Positions 34,342 through 42,988 of a DNA stretch of 64,000 bases are shown here, piece by piece. The position numbers and the translations under genes are program-made. Origin of the DNA: Pseudodesulfovibrio sp. JC047 (lineage in GTDB: Bacteria > Desulfobacterota > Desulfovibrionia > Desulfovibrionales > Desulfovibrionaceae); NCBI RefSeq assembly GCF_010468615.1, contig NZ_WUEH01000008.1, positions 1 through 64,000 on the forward strand, written 5' to 3'. Every line of letters begins with the position of its first letter. Within the stretch, counting starts at the first letter, position 1. A model generated the notes under the pieces. That model did not search any database and was not told the origin of the DNA. It saw only the letters and a list, made by a program, of their open reading frames with translations.

Positions 34342-35427
34342 TTAGTCGGTTTTTTGTCTCGCAGTTCCCTCGGTGAAGAAAGGCAGTGACGACTGATGCG
34401 CCGGCAATTCCGCACGAGCCGTTTTGACAATGAACTCCTTTTGCTCTGCGTCTTCGGCCCGAACATAGGCCAGAGCAATACAATGTCCCAGACTGGGAGC
34501 AAAGGAACCACTGGTGATGACCCCTGTCTTTTCACCGTTGGGCAACAAGACTTCGTCATGATGGCGAGCGGTACGACGTCCGTCGATGCTCAAGGCGACG
34601 AGTGATTCCTTGACGTCTGCCAGACCAGATTTTCCAATATATTCTGTTTCTTTTTTTAGAAAAAATCCGGCTCCTGCTTCTTTGGGAGTGTGGTTTTCAT
34701 CCAAGTCCTGACCATAGAGAGGATAGCCGATTTCCAAACGGAGCGTGTCGCGTGCGCCGAGGCCAATCGGTTCGACACGGTCATCTGCTGCAAGTTTTTT
34801 CCATATTTCCAACGCTTTGGACGCGGGGAGATACAGTTCATAGCCAAGCTCGCCGGTATAGCCCGTTCGGCTGATAATCATGGGGAAACCCGCACAGTCT
34901 GTGACTTCAAAGTTGAAATATTTCAGATGATTCCAGGATGATCCAAGAAGGGTGTTCAAAACATCCAGACTTTCTGGTCCTTGAATGTCGATTTTACCCG
35001 TTTCATCGCTGACATCCGTGAAAGTCAGGCCCTTTGGAAGATTGGCCGCAATGTGGTTGAAATCCTTTTGACGACAGGCTCCATTGACCACGAGCATGTA
35101 TTCGTCTTCTGCGAGACAATAAATGATGAGATCGTCATTGATGCCACCAGCTTCGTTCAACAAAAAACCGTAGCGGCATTTCCCGGGTGCCAGGGTTTCC
35201 AAATCATGAGAGACAACGGTATTCAACCCGGCTTTGGCTCCGGCCCCCGACAGTTTGAATTCACCCATATGGCAAATGTCAAAGATACCGGCTTTGGAAC
35301 GGGTGTGTTTGTGTTCGACAATAATACCTTTGTATTGCACTGGCATATCAAACCCGGCAAAGGGGGCCATTTTGGCACCGTTTTCCCGATGCCACTCTGA
35401 GAGCGGTGTTGTAGCAAGAGATTCCAA
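34342..35427 (-). CDS. gcvT: Aminomethyltransferase (glycine cleavage T protein)
   Basis: A 361-residue folate-binding T protein. The N-terminal region HRENGAKMAPFAGFDMPVQY is typical of GcvT, as are the folate site (FDICHMGEFKLSGAGA), VNGACRQKDFNHI, the catalytic aspartate region GLGARDTLRLEIGYPLYGQDLDE, and the C-terminal barrel segment (GVITSGSFAPSLGHCIALAYV). With GcvH, GcvP and Lpd it would release ammonia and transfer the methylene group to tetrahydrofolate. None of those partners is in this window; instead it lies 21 bases behind a large gene of unknown function and is probably cotranscribed with it. Confidence 0.93.
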   Translation of the reverse strand: MESLATTPLSEWHRENGAKMAPFAGFDMPVQYKGIIVEHKHTRSKAGIFDICHMGEFKLSGAGAKAGLNTVVSHDLETLAPGKCRYGFLLNEAGGINDDLIIYCLAEDEYMLVVNGACRQKDFNHIAANLPKGLTFTDVSDETGKIDIQGPESLDVLNTLLGSSWNHLKYFNFEVTDCAGFPMIISRTGYTGELGYELYLPASKALEIWKKLAADDRVEPIGLGARDTLRLEIGYPLYGQDLDENHTPKEAGAGFFLKKETEYIGKSGLADVKESLVALSIDGRRTARHHDEVLLPNGEKTGVITSGSFAPSLGHCIALAYVRAEDAEQKEFIVKTARAELPAHQSSLPFFTEGTARQKTD

Positions 35428-35448
35428 TGTATACTCCTTTTTGAGGTG

Positions 35449-37245
35449 CTAGATGGTGCCGGAAGTCGGTTTACTCGCGACCCGGGATTTTCTGATGGAC
35501 CGAAATTCATCGAGGAGCATGACCAGTTCTTGGTAGAGCTTCCTGATATCTCGGCCATATGGTGAAAGGCTTTTTTCATCGATATTGATGTATTTTCTGC
35601 GGAGATAGGCATCCGAGACCACATCATTGCCAATAATCAATACTTTTACGACGAGGTTGTCGAAGTAATTAACGATTTCAAATTTGAGCTCACTGAGGAT
35701 TTCCGTCATGAGTATGAGCATTCGACGGTAGGAGATATGTTCTCCCTTGTATTGTCTGTAGCGGAGATCTTCAAGGATACGCACCTTGCGCGCCTGCTGA
35801 ATTTGACCATATCTGGCCCAGACTTCCTGATGCAAAGCGTAATGGTCATTGAAAACGTCATAGTTATCAGGTGCGAGGAGATAACCGTCAAGGACGCGTA
35901 CTATTTGAGAATAATAGTTGTCTGAATAATCAACAATTCGGTGCATGTGTTTGGAGAGCCACATGAAAAGTACTTTGAGCCGTCTTTCATGGGTGTCCGT
36001 GTCCGTAATGACTTCAGTTCGCTTGTAGTTGACGGGGATTCGATATTCACCTCGGACAATGTCATTGAGACGGAGAATCATGTTTCGGACATTTTGAATG
36101 ATATTCAGGCTGTCGTTTACCCGTCCGGTTATCGGATGAATGATTTCTTGTTTGAGTACGGACAACGCACGGTTTTCCCGGACGTTTTTAGGACTGTAGT
36201 CGTGCTGCTGGTAAATGACTCTGAGAATGACGACATGCTTCTTGTCGTCAATGAAGAAGCCCTGATCCTTTAGCAATTCGATAAGGTCTTTTTGATTCTC
36301 ATTGATTTGGACTAATGCGGTTTTTTCGATTCGTGGGTATTTCAACAACTTTTTGGGTGTGCCGGGCGGCGGAGACATCATGGTCGTGATCGTTCGGTCG
36401 CTTTGGCCCAGTACTCGAACAATAAATCGTTCATTTTGCCGGAGAAGGCGAATGGCAAACATGGCTGAAGACGTGCGGCGTTCCGAAACAATGGGAAATC
36501 CATGCAATTCCATCATGAACTGGTACACGAAGAGGCGATTGCATTCGTACATGAGGTTGTTGCCGGGTTTGAATTTGCCGATTCTCAGTCCGAATTGTTT
36601 GAGTTCACTGTCCAGATTGGAGGGGAGAGAGGCGTAAACCCCTTGAAGAGTAAATTCACCGGAACTGTCATGCGCGAGCACATGGGCGCGTTCAAGTTCC
36701 AGCAAAAAGGGGAGAATTTTGGGATACGCTGCCATCGAGCAGACGTCTTTCCCTTCAAATTCATCTATGAATTCAGAATGATATCGTTTTGAAAGACGAC
36801 TTTGGAAGGTCTGAACATTATGTGAAATAACATTTTCTTCTATGGTACAATTATCATGTCGTTGCATCTCTTCCCAATCTGAGGGAGCATGTAAGGCGTC
36901 GTATTGAAAGACTTCTTGAAATGAGTTGAGTTGTCGCTCAAACGCGACCATGGAAAAGCCAGGTAATGCCTTGTATTCATACAGGTCGACTTCAAAAGAT
37001 GGCAGCAATTCCCGCGCTTGGACAAGTGGATAGTCTTTGACTTCAAAATACGGTTTGAGCAGACAATACTTTATGTGTTTGAAGTCAATAAATGTCTTCA
37101 AGTCTTCAAGCGTCTTGAGTGTGCGCTTCTTGGCTGTTTCACCATCTGATTCTTGAAAATCAGGTGCTTTGCTGAATGCTTTTTTCCACATGAAGAGTTG
37201 TCCCGGGATCAGGTCAATAATTACAAGAGCGCCTCGTTCAGGCAA
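35449..37245 (-). CDS. Large protein of unknown function, upstream of gcvT
   Basis: A 598-residue protein. No signal peptide, membrane helix, cysteine cluster or nucleotide-binding P-loop is visible. It is rich in charged and aromatic residues; parts such as residues 430-590 (RIVDYSDNYYSQIVRVLDGYL, HKEVWARYGQIQQARKVRIL-like stretches) look helical. I do not recognise the family. TTG 37245 is the first possible start after an in-frame stop; ATG 37191 is the alternative and no ribosome binding site decides between them. The stop is 21 bases before gcvT. No terminator lies between them, so one transcript is likely. Confidence 0.7.
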   Translation of the reverse strand: MPERGALVIIDLIPGQLFMWKKAFSKAPDFQESDGETAKKRTLKTLEDLKTFIDFKHIKYCLLKPYFEVKDYPLVQARELLPSFEVDLYEYKALPGFSMVAFERQLNSFQEVFQYDALHAPSDWEEMQRHDNCTIEENVISHNVQTFQSRLSKRYHSEFIDEFEGKDVCSMAAYPKILPFLLELERAHVLAHDSSGEFTLQGVYASLPSNLDSELKQFGLRIGKFKPGNNLMYECNRLFVYQFMMELHGFPIVSERRTSSAMFAIRLLRQNERFIVRVLGQSDRTITTMMSPPPGTPKKLLKYPRIEKTALVQINENQKDLIELLKDQGFFIDDKKHVVILRVIYQQHDYSPKNVRENRALSVLKQEIIHPITGRVNDSLNIIQNVRNMILRLNDIVRGEYRIPVNYKRTEVITDTDTHERRLKVLFMWLSKHMHRIVDYSDNYYSQIVRVLDGYLLAPDNYDVFNDHYALHQEVWARYGQIQQARKVRILEDLRYRQYKGEHISYRRMLILMTEILSELKFEIVNYFDNLVVKVLIIGNDVVSDAYLRRKYINIDEKSLSPYGRDIRKLYQELVMLLDEFRSIRKSRVASKPTSGTI

Positions 37246-37470
37246 CGATTTCTTATCTATATAGGGATATTAGATGAAATACAATGATAAGGAACATGAT
37301 TCCAGCTCTTTCAACTCCGTGTGGTTTTAGGACACCTTTGACTGAAATCGTCTGATTGGAATGAAACAATAGTCCTGAATAATTGACATTCTCTGTTTTT
37401 TTACGTAGTTGATTTGTGCTTTTGAGGGAGTCTGGATACAGTCGGACTCTGCGACTAAACGAGGCGATTC

Positions 37471-37674
37471 ATGAAAAAAAAAGACCAATGTCCCAGGGCA
37501 CAATTGAACGAACAGTATTGTACATGCACTGATGACTGTGACAAGCATGGGCTGTGTTGTGAGTGTTTGCATTATCATCGACAGCGAGGGGAACTCCCCG
37601 CGTGTTATTTTACAAAAGAAGAAGAGCGGACATTTAATCGGTCTGTGGAATTTTTCATTCGACGGAGAGTTTGA
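37471..37674 (+). CDS. Small cysteine-rich protein, DUF6485-like
   Basis: A 67-residue basic protein with seven cysteines: CPRAQLNEQYCTCTDDCDKHGLCCECLHYHRQRG, then LPACYF. The spacing suggests a small zinc- or metal-binding fold. It resembles the DUF6485 family of short proteins found in anaerobes; function unknown. GAGGCGATTC precedes the ATG. It is divergent from the 598-residue gene and followed by the inositol-monophosphatase-like gene 69 bases later. Confidence 0.7.
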   Translation: MKKKDQCPRAQLNEQYCTCTDDCDKHGLCCECLHYHRQRGELPACYFTKEEERTFNRSVEFFIRRRV

Positions 37675-37743
37675 GATTCGAGGAGAGTGCAGGGGGATTC
37701 GTGACAACGATGTGCCCCTGTTTTTTATCATAAGGGGATACTC

Positions 37744-38532
37744 GTGCATTTTGATGGACAACACCTGCTGGAAGACCTTTTGCCGATCGTTGATCGAGCT
37801 GGAGACATGGTGTGTGAAGCGGCAAAAAAAACCAAGAAAATTCAGTATAAAGGCCGAATTGATTTGGTGACTGAGACTGATCTTGCCGTTGAAACCATGT
37901 TGAAAGAGGCACTTGGGACTCTTTTGCCAGGGTCGGATTTCTTGGCCGAAGAAACGGCCAACGCAACGATCCCGGGAGAATGTACTTGGATTATCGACCC
38001 TATTGATGGCACTACGAATTTTGCGCACGGGTTGCCGTTTGTTGCCAATTCCATCGGGCTTTGGCATAAGGACCAGATGATCTTGGGTGTTATCAATCTT
38101 CCGCTTTTGGGCGAAGTCTTTACCGCCGTCAAGGGCGGGGGGGCTTTCATGAATGGTCAACCTATCGCTGTTTCGAGCACATCCGATCTTGAACACGCTT
38201 TGCTTGCGACGGGATTCCCATATGATATTGAAACACATCTGGAAACGGTCCTTTCTCATTTGAAGGCCGTCTTGCCAGTGACGCAGGGATTGCGGAGACC
38301 CGGTGCTGCTGCATTGGATTTGGCATATATCGCATGTGGTCGGTATGATGGTTTTTTTGAAAGTGCTTTGAATCCGTGGGACACGGCGGCTGGAATTTTA
38401 CTTGTTGAAGAAGCCGGAGGACGGATCAGCGAATTCGCGGCGGATACCCCGTATTCGTTGGGTGCTCCGTCGATACTGGCAACCAATACATTGCTTCATG
38501 AGAAGATCAGCTCGTTGCTTTGTCAGGATTAA
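37744..38532 (+). CDS. Inositol monophosphatase family protein
   Basis: A 262-residue Mg2+-dependent, lithium-sensitive-type phosphatase, start GTG 37744 with AAGGGG nine bases upstream. Metal-site motifs are present: DLVTETDLAVE, FLAEET, WIIDPIDGTTNFAHG (about residues 80-95) and the C-terminal WDTAAGILLVEEAGG. Members (SuhB, CysQ, fructose-1,6-bisphosphatase type IV) act on sugar or nucleotide phosphates; this one reads like SuhB but the substrate is open. Its TAA stop shares TTAA with the convergent Nudix gene. Confidence 0.88.
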   Translation: MHFDGQHLLEDLLPIVDRAGDMVCEAAKKTKKIQYKGRIDLVTETDLAVETMLKEALGTLLPGSDFLAEETANATIPGECTWIIDPIDGTTNFAHGLPFVANSIGLWHKDQMILGVINLPLLGEVFTAVKGGGAFMNGQPIAVSSTSDLEHALLATGFPYDIETHLETVLSHLKAVLPVTQGLRRPGAAALDLAYIACGRYDGFFESALNPWDTAAGILLVEEAGGRISEFAADTPYSLGAPSILATNTLLHEKISSLLCQD

Positions 38533-39068
38533 AGGGTCGCGAGAAGCCCTGTTTCCCAGAGAACAACCAGATTGGGTGTTAAAAGTTCTCGAAATTCTTT
38601 GATCAGACAATTGAGTTCTTCCTGGGAATAATAAAATCCTTCAGCGACTTCATCCGGATTGGGTGTGATTGGGTGGGTGTTCTTGGGCACGGTATACAGG
38701 CTGATATGCTCGAATCCAGTTTCCGGCCCAGCCGGAAGTTCCTTCAAGAATTGAAGGCGTTCAACGTCCAGATTGAGTTCATTTTTTAGTGCGCGAAGTC
38801 CTGCGTCGTATGAAGCTTCTCCAGCTCGGGGATGGGTTCGGACTGAAATATCCCATCGCCCGGGGAAAAAGGGCTTCATGGTGTTTCGTTTTTGCAGAAA
38901 AATTTTGCCGACGGGGTCCAAGACAATGACTTGGACCGAACGGTGCTTCAAAAGCTGGCGATGAATGGCTGTTTTTGGAAGGACTGCCAGCGGGCGATTG
39001 TGTGCGTCGACCACTTCAAGTGGTTGGGTATCACGTTCTGTGCCGAGCGGTTTTTTATTGAAAATCAT
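38529..39068 (-). CDS. Nudix protein resembling IPP isomerase-like branch
   Basis: A 179-residue Nudix-fold protein. The region LQKRNTMKPFFPGRWDISVRTHPRAGEASYDAGLRALKNEL corresponds to the Nudix box area, but the box is degenerate: where hydrolases have REUxEE this one reads RALKNE, leaving only the last glutamate. The pattern and the flanking motif PGxWDxS resemble IPP isomerase and YfcD-like proteins rather than classical pyrophosphohydrolases. ATG 39068 is preferred over an upstream frame because GGAG lies before it and homology begins there. It is divergent from rimI with 97 bases between the starts. Confidence 0.75.
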   Translation of the reverse strand: MIFNKKPLGTERDTQPLEVVDAHNRPLAVLPKTAIHRQLLKHRSVQVIVLDPVGKIFLQKRNTMKPFFPGRWDISVRTHPRAGEASYDAGLRALKNELNLDVERLQFLKELPAGPETGFEHISLYTVPKNTHPITPNPDEVAEGFYYSQEELNCLIKEFRELLTPNLVVLWETGLLATL

Positions 39069-39165
39069 GATGTTGGCTCCAAGAGTGTATGATGTGCCAC
39101 TGCAATCGGTATACACTTGATACAGGTATTTTGCCAGTGTTCAAAAATGGTCGATGAGGTTTGGA

Positions 39166-39618
39166 ATGTACGATGATGTTGTTGTGTTGGGAGAAAAGGA
39201 TGTGCAGGACCTCATTGAATTGGAGGCCCTGTGTTTCGCCTACCATTGGACGCGAGAGCAGTTTCTTTTGGGGCTGTCGCGAAAGGCTTTTGTCGTGCTC
39301 GGCATTCGAGACCGTGCCGTCTTATCCGGGTACATTGCTTTTTCAATGATTGAAGACGAGATGGAAATTCTCAATATTGCAGTCCGTCCCCAGTACAGAA
39401 GGCGCGGTTTGGCTGCGAAATTGTTGGCGAAAAGTTTGGCGGCATGCGAGGAGCATCACATCACGAAAAGTTTTCTGGATGTCAAGATATCCAATGAACC
39501 AGCCTTGTCACTGTATAGGAAATTCGGGTACAAAAAAATTGGTGTGCGTAAAAAATACTATCCGGACACCAAGGAAGACGCGTTACTTTTCAGGTATGAT
39601 TTCCCAACGAAAGATTGA
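39166..39618 (+). CDS. rimI: Ribosomal protein S18 alanine N-acetyltransferase-like (GNAT)
   Basis: A 150-residue GNAT acetyltransferase. The acetyl-CoA loop is RPQYRRRGLAAKLL (about residue 73-86), preceded by EMEILNIAV and followed by FLDVKISNEPALSLYRKFGYKKIGVRKKYY, the C-terminal pattern of RimI. RimI acetylates the N-terminal alanine of S18; other GNAT targets are possible. ATG 39166 is preferred over ATG 39154 because GAGG lies six bases before it. The next gene, pgk, begins 20 bases after the stop. Confidence 0.82.
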   Translation: MYDDVVVLGEKDVQDLIELEALCFAYHWTREQFLLGLSRKAFVVLGIRDRAVLSGYIAFSMIEDEMEILNIAVRPQYRRRGLAAKLLAKSLAACEEHHITKSFLDVKISNEPALSLYRKFGYKKIGVRKKYYPDTKEDALLFRYDFPTKD

Positions 39619-39637
39619 ACGAGAAACGAGGAAGAAA

Positions 39638-40837
39638 ATGCTTTTTATAGATCAAGTTGCGATTGCGGGGAAAAAATTGCTTTTTCGTGTGGACTTCAAT
39701 GTCCCGCTTGAAAATGGCGTGATTACGGATGACAACCGTATTCAGGCTGCAATCCCAACGCTGAAATATGCGTTGGACAAAGGGGCTTCGATCATCATTT
39801 GCGCACATTTGGGGAAACCCAAAGGGCAGGTGGTGCCGGAACTCTCTTTGGCTCCGGTTGCGCAACGCACTGGGGAATTGCTTGGCGTTGACATCGAGTT
39901 GATTCCCGGCCTGCTGGGAGCCAGCGCGGTTGAAAAAGCGGCTGTGCTTCAGCCTGGTCAGGTTTTGATGGTGGACAATCTCCGGTATAATCCTGAAGAG
40001 ACAGGGAAGACCGCGGCCGAGCGGGGCGATTTTGGTCAACGACTTGCCGCACTTGCCGATATCTATGTCAATGACGCGTTTGGCGTTGCCCATCGTGAAA
40101 ACGCTTCAGTCGTGGATATTCCCCAATTTATCCCGAGTTGCGGTGGCTTCCTGTTGAAAAAAGAACAGGAATTTCTTGGTGACGCCCTGCTTGATCCCAA
40201 ACGACCATATGTCTGTATTTCTGGTGGGGCAAAGGTTTCTACCAAGCTGGGAATTTTGACGAATCTGCTGGGCAAGGTTGATGATATCATCATTGGCGGT
40301 GCCATGGCGAATACCTTCATGCTCGCCAAGGGATACGAAGTTGGCCGTTCTTTGGTGGAAAAGGATCTGGTTGATAACGCCCGAGCCATTATGGACAAGG
40401 CGGAATCAATGGGGTCACGGCTTCATTTACCCGTGGATTATGTGTATGCTGACTCGGTTGGTGCGACTGAAGCTGGCGGAGTCTGCGCTGCGGACGCCAT
40501 CCCTGCTGATGCCGTCGTTCTTGATATCGGCCCGGAAACGATCAAGCGATTCGTGGTTGTTCTTGCCCGATCCAAGACCGTGGTGTGGAATGGTCCTATG
40601 GGATTATTTGAAACACCAGCCTTTGCCAAAGGGTCGCAGGCAGTGTGTGAAGCCATTGCCAACCTTGATGACGCATTGAGCATTGTGGGAGGTGGCGACA
40701 CAGACGCGGTTGTCCATTCCATGCACCTCGCTGACAAAGTGAGTTTCATTTCAACAGGAGGAGGGTCCTTCCTTGAGTTTCTCGAAGGAAAGGAATTACC
40801 CGCTTTCACGGCACTGAAGGAGAGCTTGAATTCATGA
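39638..40837 (+). CDS. pgk: Phosphoglycerate kinase
   Basis: A 399-residue glycolytic/gluconeogenic kinase that interconverts 1,3-bisphosphoglycerate and ADP with 3-phosphoglycerate and ATP. RVDFNVPL (about residue 17), AHLGKPKG, DNLRYNPEE, NDAFGVAHR (3-PG binding) and the nucleotide-binding GPMGLFETPAFA and GGGDTDAV are all present. ATG 39638 with GAGGA upstream gives the usual N-terminus; a much longer open frame to the left lies over rimI and is not used. Overlaps tpiA by ATGA. Confidence 0.96.
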   Translation: MLFIDQVAIAGKKLLFRVDFNVPLENGVITDDNRIQAAIPTLKYALDKGASIIICAHLGKPKGQVVPELSLAPVAQRTGELLGVDIELIPGLLGASAVEKAAVLQPGQVLMVDNLRYNPEETGKTAAERGDFGQRLAALADIYVNDAFGVAHRENASVVDIPQFIPSCGGFLLKKEQEFLGDALLDPKRPYVCISGGAKVSTKLGILTNLLGKVDDIIIGGAMANTFMLAKGYEVGRSLVEKDLVDNARAIMDKAESMGSRLHLPVDYVYADSVGATEAGGVCAADAIPADAVVLDIGPETIKRFVVVLARSKTVVWNGPMGLFETPAFAKGSQAVCEAIANLDDALSIVGGGDTDAVVHSMHLADKVSFISTGGGSFLEFLEGKELPAFTALKESLNS

Positions 40838-41589
40838 AAAAACTCATGGCTGCCAATTGGAAAATGTACAAGACTTGGGACGAAGCCCGGGACACGGCGG
40901 AAGCGTTGGTCAAACTGACGGCTCCAGCCCTTTCTGATGACAGGGAAGTGCTCGTTTTTCCGCCATTTACCGCATTGAAAGGTGTGGCCGACATTGTGGC
41001 CGGTCAAAAAGGTTTTTTTGTTGGCGGTCAAGATTTTTATAGTGCGGAAGAAGGGGCTTTTACCGGAGAAATTTCTCCCGGAATGCTTGAAGATGCCGGG
41101 GCCTCATATGGGCTGACGGGACACTCTGAACGGCGGCACATTCTGGGTGAGGATGATGCGTATATCGGGCAAAAAACAGCGTATGGACTTGCCAACGGAC
41201 TCAACGTCATTTTGTGTGTCGGAGAAAAAATCGAAGAACGAAAGGGCGGTTCGGTCGAGGCTGTTCTCGAAAGACAAATCCGAGCCGGAGTGAAAGATGT
41301 CCCGACAGATATTGCGCCGAATCGACTCAGTATTGCCTATGAACCTGTTTGGGCGATCGGTACCGGAGAAGTCGCTGGACCTCGTGAAATTGAAGATGCC
41401 CATGCTTTTGTCAGGAAAATCCTTATTTCTGTTTTTGGAAAAAAAGCCAATGAAATGAGGATATTATATGGTGGAAGTGTCAAACCGGCCAATTGCTCGG
41501 AGATTATTGCGCTTGACAATGTCGATGGAGTATTGGTAGGAGGCGCGAGCTTAGACGGTGAAAGCTTCAGTCAGATTGCTTTGGCCTGA
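40834..41589 (+). CDS. tpiA: Triose-phosphate isomerase
   Basis: A 251-residue TIM-barrel enzyme. AANWKMYKTW contains the substrate-binding lysine, TGHSERRHILGE the catalytic histidine, AYEPVWAIGTGEVA the catalytic glutamate and flexible loop, and ILYGGSVKPANC and GVLVGGASL the phosphate site. Length is normal. Starts within the stop codon of pgk (ATGA), so the two are translationally coupled. Confidence 0.96.
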   Translation: MKKLMAANWKMYKTWDEARDTAEALVKLTAPALSDDREVLVFPPFTALKGVADIVAGQKGFFVGGQDFYSAEEGAFTGEISPGMLEDAGASYGLTGHSERRHILGEDDAYIGQKTAYGLANGLNVILCVGEKIEERKGGSVEAVLERQIRAGVKDVPTDIAPNRLSIAYEPVWAIGTGEVAGPREIEDAHAFVRKILISVFGKKANEMRILYGGSVKPANCSEIIALDNVDGVLVGGASLDGESFSQIALA

Positions 41590-41629
41590 GAGAGCGCATG
41601 TTAATGTGGAATAAGAGAAGGATATAATT

Positions 41630-41971
41630 GTGGATACCTTGGTCATAGTCATTCATGTTTTGGCTTGCATCTTTTTGATCGGTGCAGTAATGCTGCAATC
41701 CGGCCACGAAGGGATGGGAGTCATTTTCGGCGGCGGAAGCAGTACAATGTTTGGAAGCTCCGGCGCGGGTGGACTTTTAGTGAAAGTCACCGCAGGTCTG
41801 GCAACGGTTTTCCTTGTTACGTCATTGGGATACAATATCCTGAGTGGAAACAAGGTCGCTGATGAAGACTCCATCATGTTGCAAAGCGACACGGTAGAGA
41901 CAACAGCTCCGGCCGAACCTGTGAAGCCGGGTATTACGTTCCAGGATACTGGAGACGCCAAGAGCGAATAG
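41630..41971 (+). CDS. secG: Preprotein translocase subunit SecG
   Basis: A 113-residue two-helix inner-membrane protein that assists SecYE. Helix one is LVIVIHVLACIFLIGAVMLQS, followed by GHEGMGVIFGGGSSTMFGSSGA, the conserved glycine-rich loop, and helix two TAGLATVFLVTSLGYNIL. The start is GTG 41630 with AAGGAT upstream. The C-terminal tail is acidic and proline-containing, longer than needed. A tRNA-Leu(GAG) gene begins 15 bases after the stop; E. coli also has secG directly before a tRNA-Leu(GAG) gene, so the linkage is old. Confidence 0.93.
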   Translation: MDTLVIVIHVLACIFLIGAVMLQSGHEGMGVIFGGGSSTMFGSSGAGGLLVKVTAGLATVFLVTSLGYNILSGNKVADEDSIMLQSDTVETTAPAEPVKPGITFQDTGDAKSE

Positions 41972-41986
41972 CTCACAGCATACAGT

Positions 41987-42073
41987 GCCGAGGTGGTGGA
42001 ATTGGTAGACACGCTGTCTTGAGGGGGCAGTGGAAGAAATTCCGTGGGGGTTCGAATCCCCCCCTCGGCACCA
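41987..42073 (+). tRNA. tRNA-Leu (GAG), first copy
   Basis: An 87-base type II tRNA: acceptor GCCGAGG/CCTCGGC, D arm GTGGAATTGGTAGACAC, anticodon loop TTGAGGG with GAG, a long variable arm (TGGAAGAAATTCCG), T arm GGGGGTTCGAATCCCCC, encoded CCA. Fifteen bases after secG, so probably processed from its transcript. Confidence 0.96.
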
Positions 42074-42082
42074 CGAATATAA

Positions 42083-42120
42083 AAGGGTTGCAACCAACAG
42101 GTTGCAACCCTTCCTCTTTT
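42083..42120 (+). terminator. Terminator after the first tRNA-Leu
   Basis: AAGGGTTGCAACC (42083-42095) and GGTTGCAACCCTT (42100-42112) pair perfectly around AACA, followed by CCTCTTTT. Confidence 0.85.
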
Positions 42121-42276
42121 GGTTTGGGAGGGGGGGGCAATCATGGACGTAGCCTGTCTTTACGTGATGTCAATTTCGTTTTTTGTGGTTCACATCTCGT
42201 TTTTTTGTATGGCTCATTGCCGGCATTCGTGACAGTATTGCGGAGTTGTTCAACTCTAATCCGTGGGTGCGTAACT

Positions 42277-42858
42277 GTGGTTTTTTTTCAAGACAATACC
42301 TATGAAAACACGGTTTTCGAAGAGATCAAACTGACCGAGACCGAGACCGTGACTGGTGTTGAATTCTACAATTGTACATTCACGAATTCCTCGTTTCAAT
42401 CCTGTCGGTTCGTTGAATGTTCTTTTGACAATTGCGAATTTATTCGATGCAATCTCTCCCTGATCGAAATACCTTCAACGTCTTTTTTGGGTGTCCGGTT
42501 CATGGATTGTAAGATGCTTGGGGTGAATTGGAGCGGCACAGGAGGATTTTTGTCGGCATCGTATGACGGATGCCTCATGGACAATTCCCTTTTTGCCGAT
42601 ATGAATCTCACTCGATTCAAGTTTTCGAACTGTTCGTTGGTTGAAGCATCTTTTTCCAGCGTGAAAATGCGGTACTCGGTGTTTGATGACTGTGATTTGA
42701 AACGATGCCAGTTCCATCAAGCTGATTTGAGTTTTGCGGATTTCACTACGGCATATAATTATTATATGAATTCGACGACCAATACGCTTCATAAGACACA
42801 ATATTCATTGCCAGAAGCTGTTTCTTTGCTCGCTAATTTGGGAATTGTTCTTAAATAA
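42277..42858 (+). CDS. Pentapeptide-like repeat protein between two tRNA-Leu genes
   Basis: A 193-residue protein made of repeating blocks with Cys/Phe at the centre: EFYNCTFTNSSFQSCRFVECSFDNCEF, then RFMDCKM, KFSNCSLVEASF, VFDDCDLKRCQFHQADLSFADF. The period of five matches pentapeptide repeats and should form a beta-helix that may mimic DNA or mediate protein contacts. Function unknown. GTG 42277 is a guess: the reading frame is open much further left, but that part covers the tRNA gene and terminator and cannot be coding. The ribosome binding site is poor. The C-terminus (TNTLHKTQYSLPEAVSLLANLGI) leaves the repeat pattern. Confidence 0.72.
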   Translation: MVFFQDNTYENTVFEEIKLTETETVTGVEFYNCTFTNSSFQSCRFVECSFDNCEFIRCNLSLIEIPSTSFLGVRFMDCKMLGVNWSGTGGFLSASYDGCLMDNSLFADMNLTRFKFSNCSLVEASFSSVKMRYSVFDDCDLKRCQFHQADLSFADFTTAYNYYMNSTTNTLHKTQYSLPEAVSLLANLGIVLK

Positions 42859-42988
42859 TTGCATGTATTTATGACAAAAAAGGTAAAAAAAGACGTTGAA
42901 CAGGGTTAAATGAAAAAAAAATGAATGTATCTTCATTTTTTTGTTGACTTTTTCTCGATATAAGTCAAAAACTCTTTTCCGGCACGAC

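Noticed and set aside
42019-42276. Extension of the pentapeptide-like frame to the left
   Set aside because: It runs through the tRNA-Leu 3' half and its terminator, so it cannot be coding.
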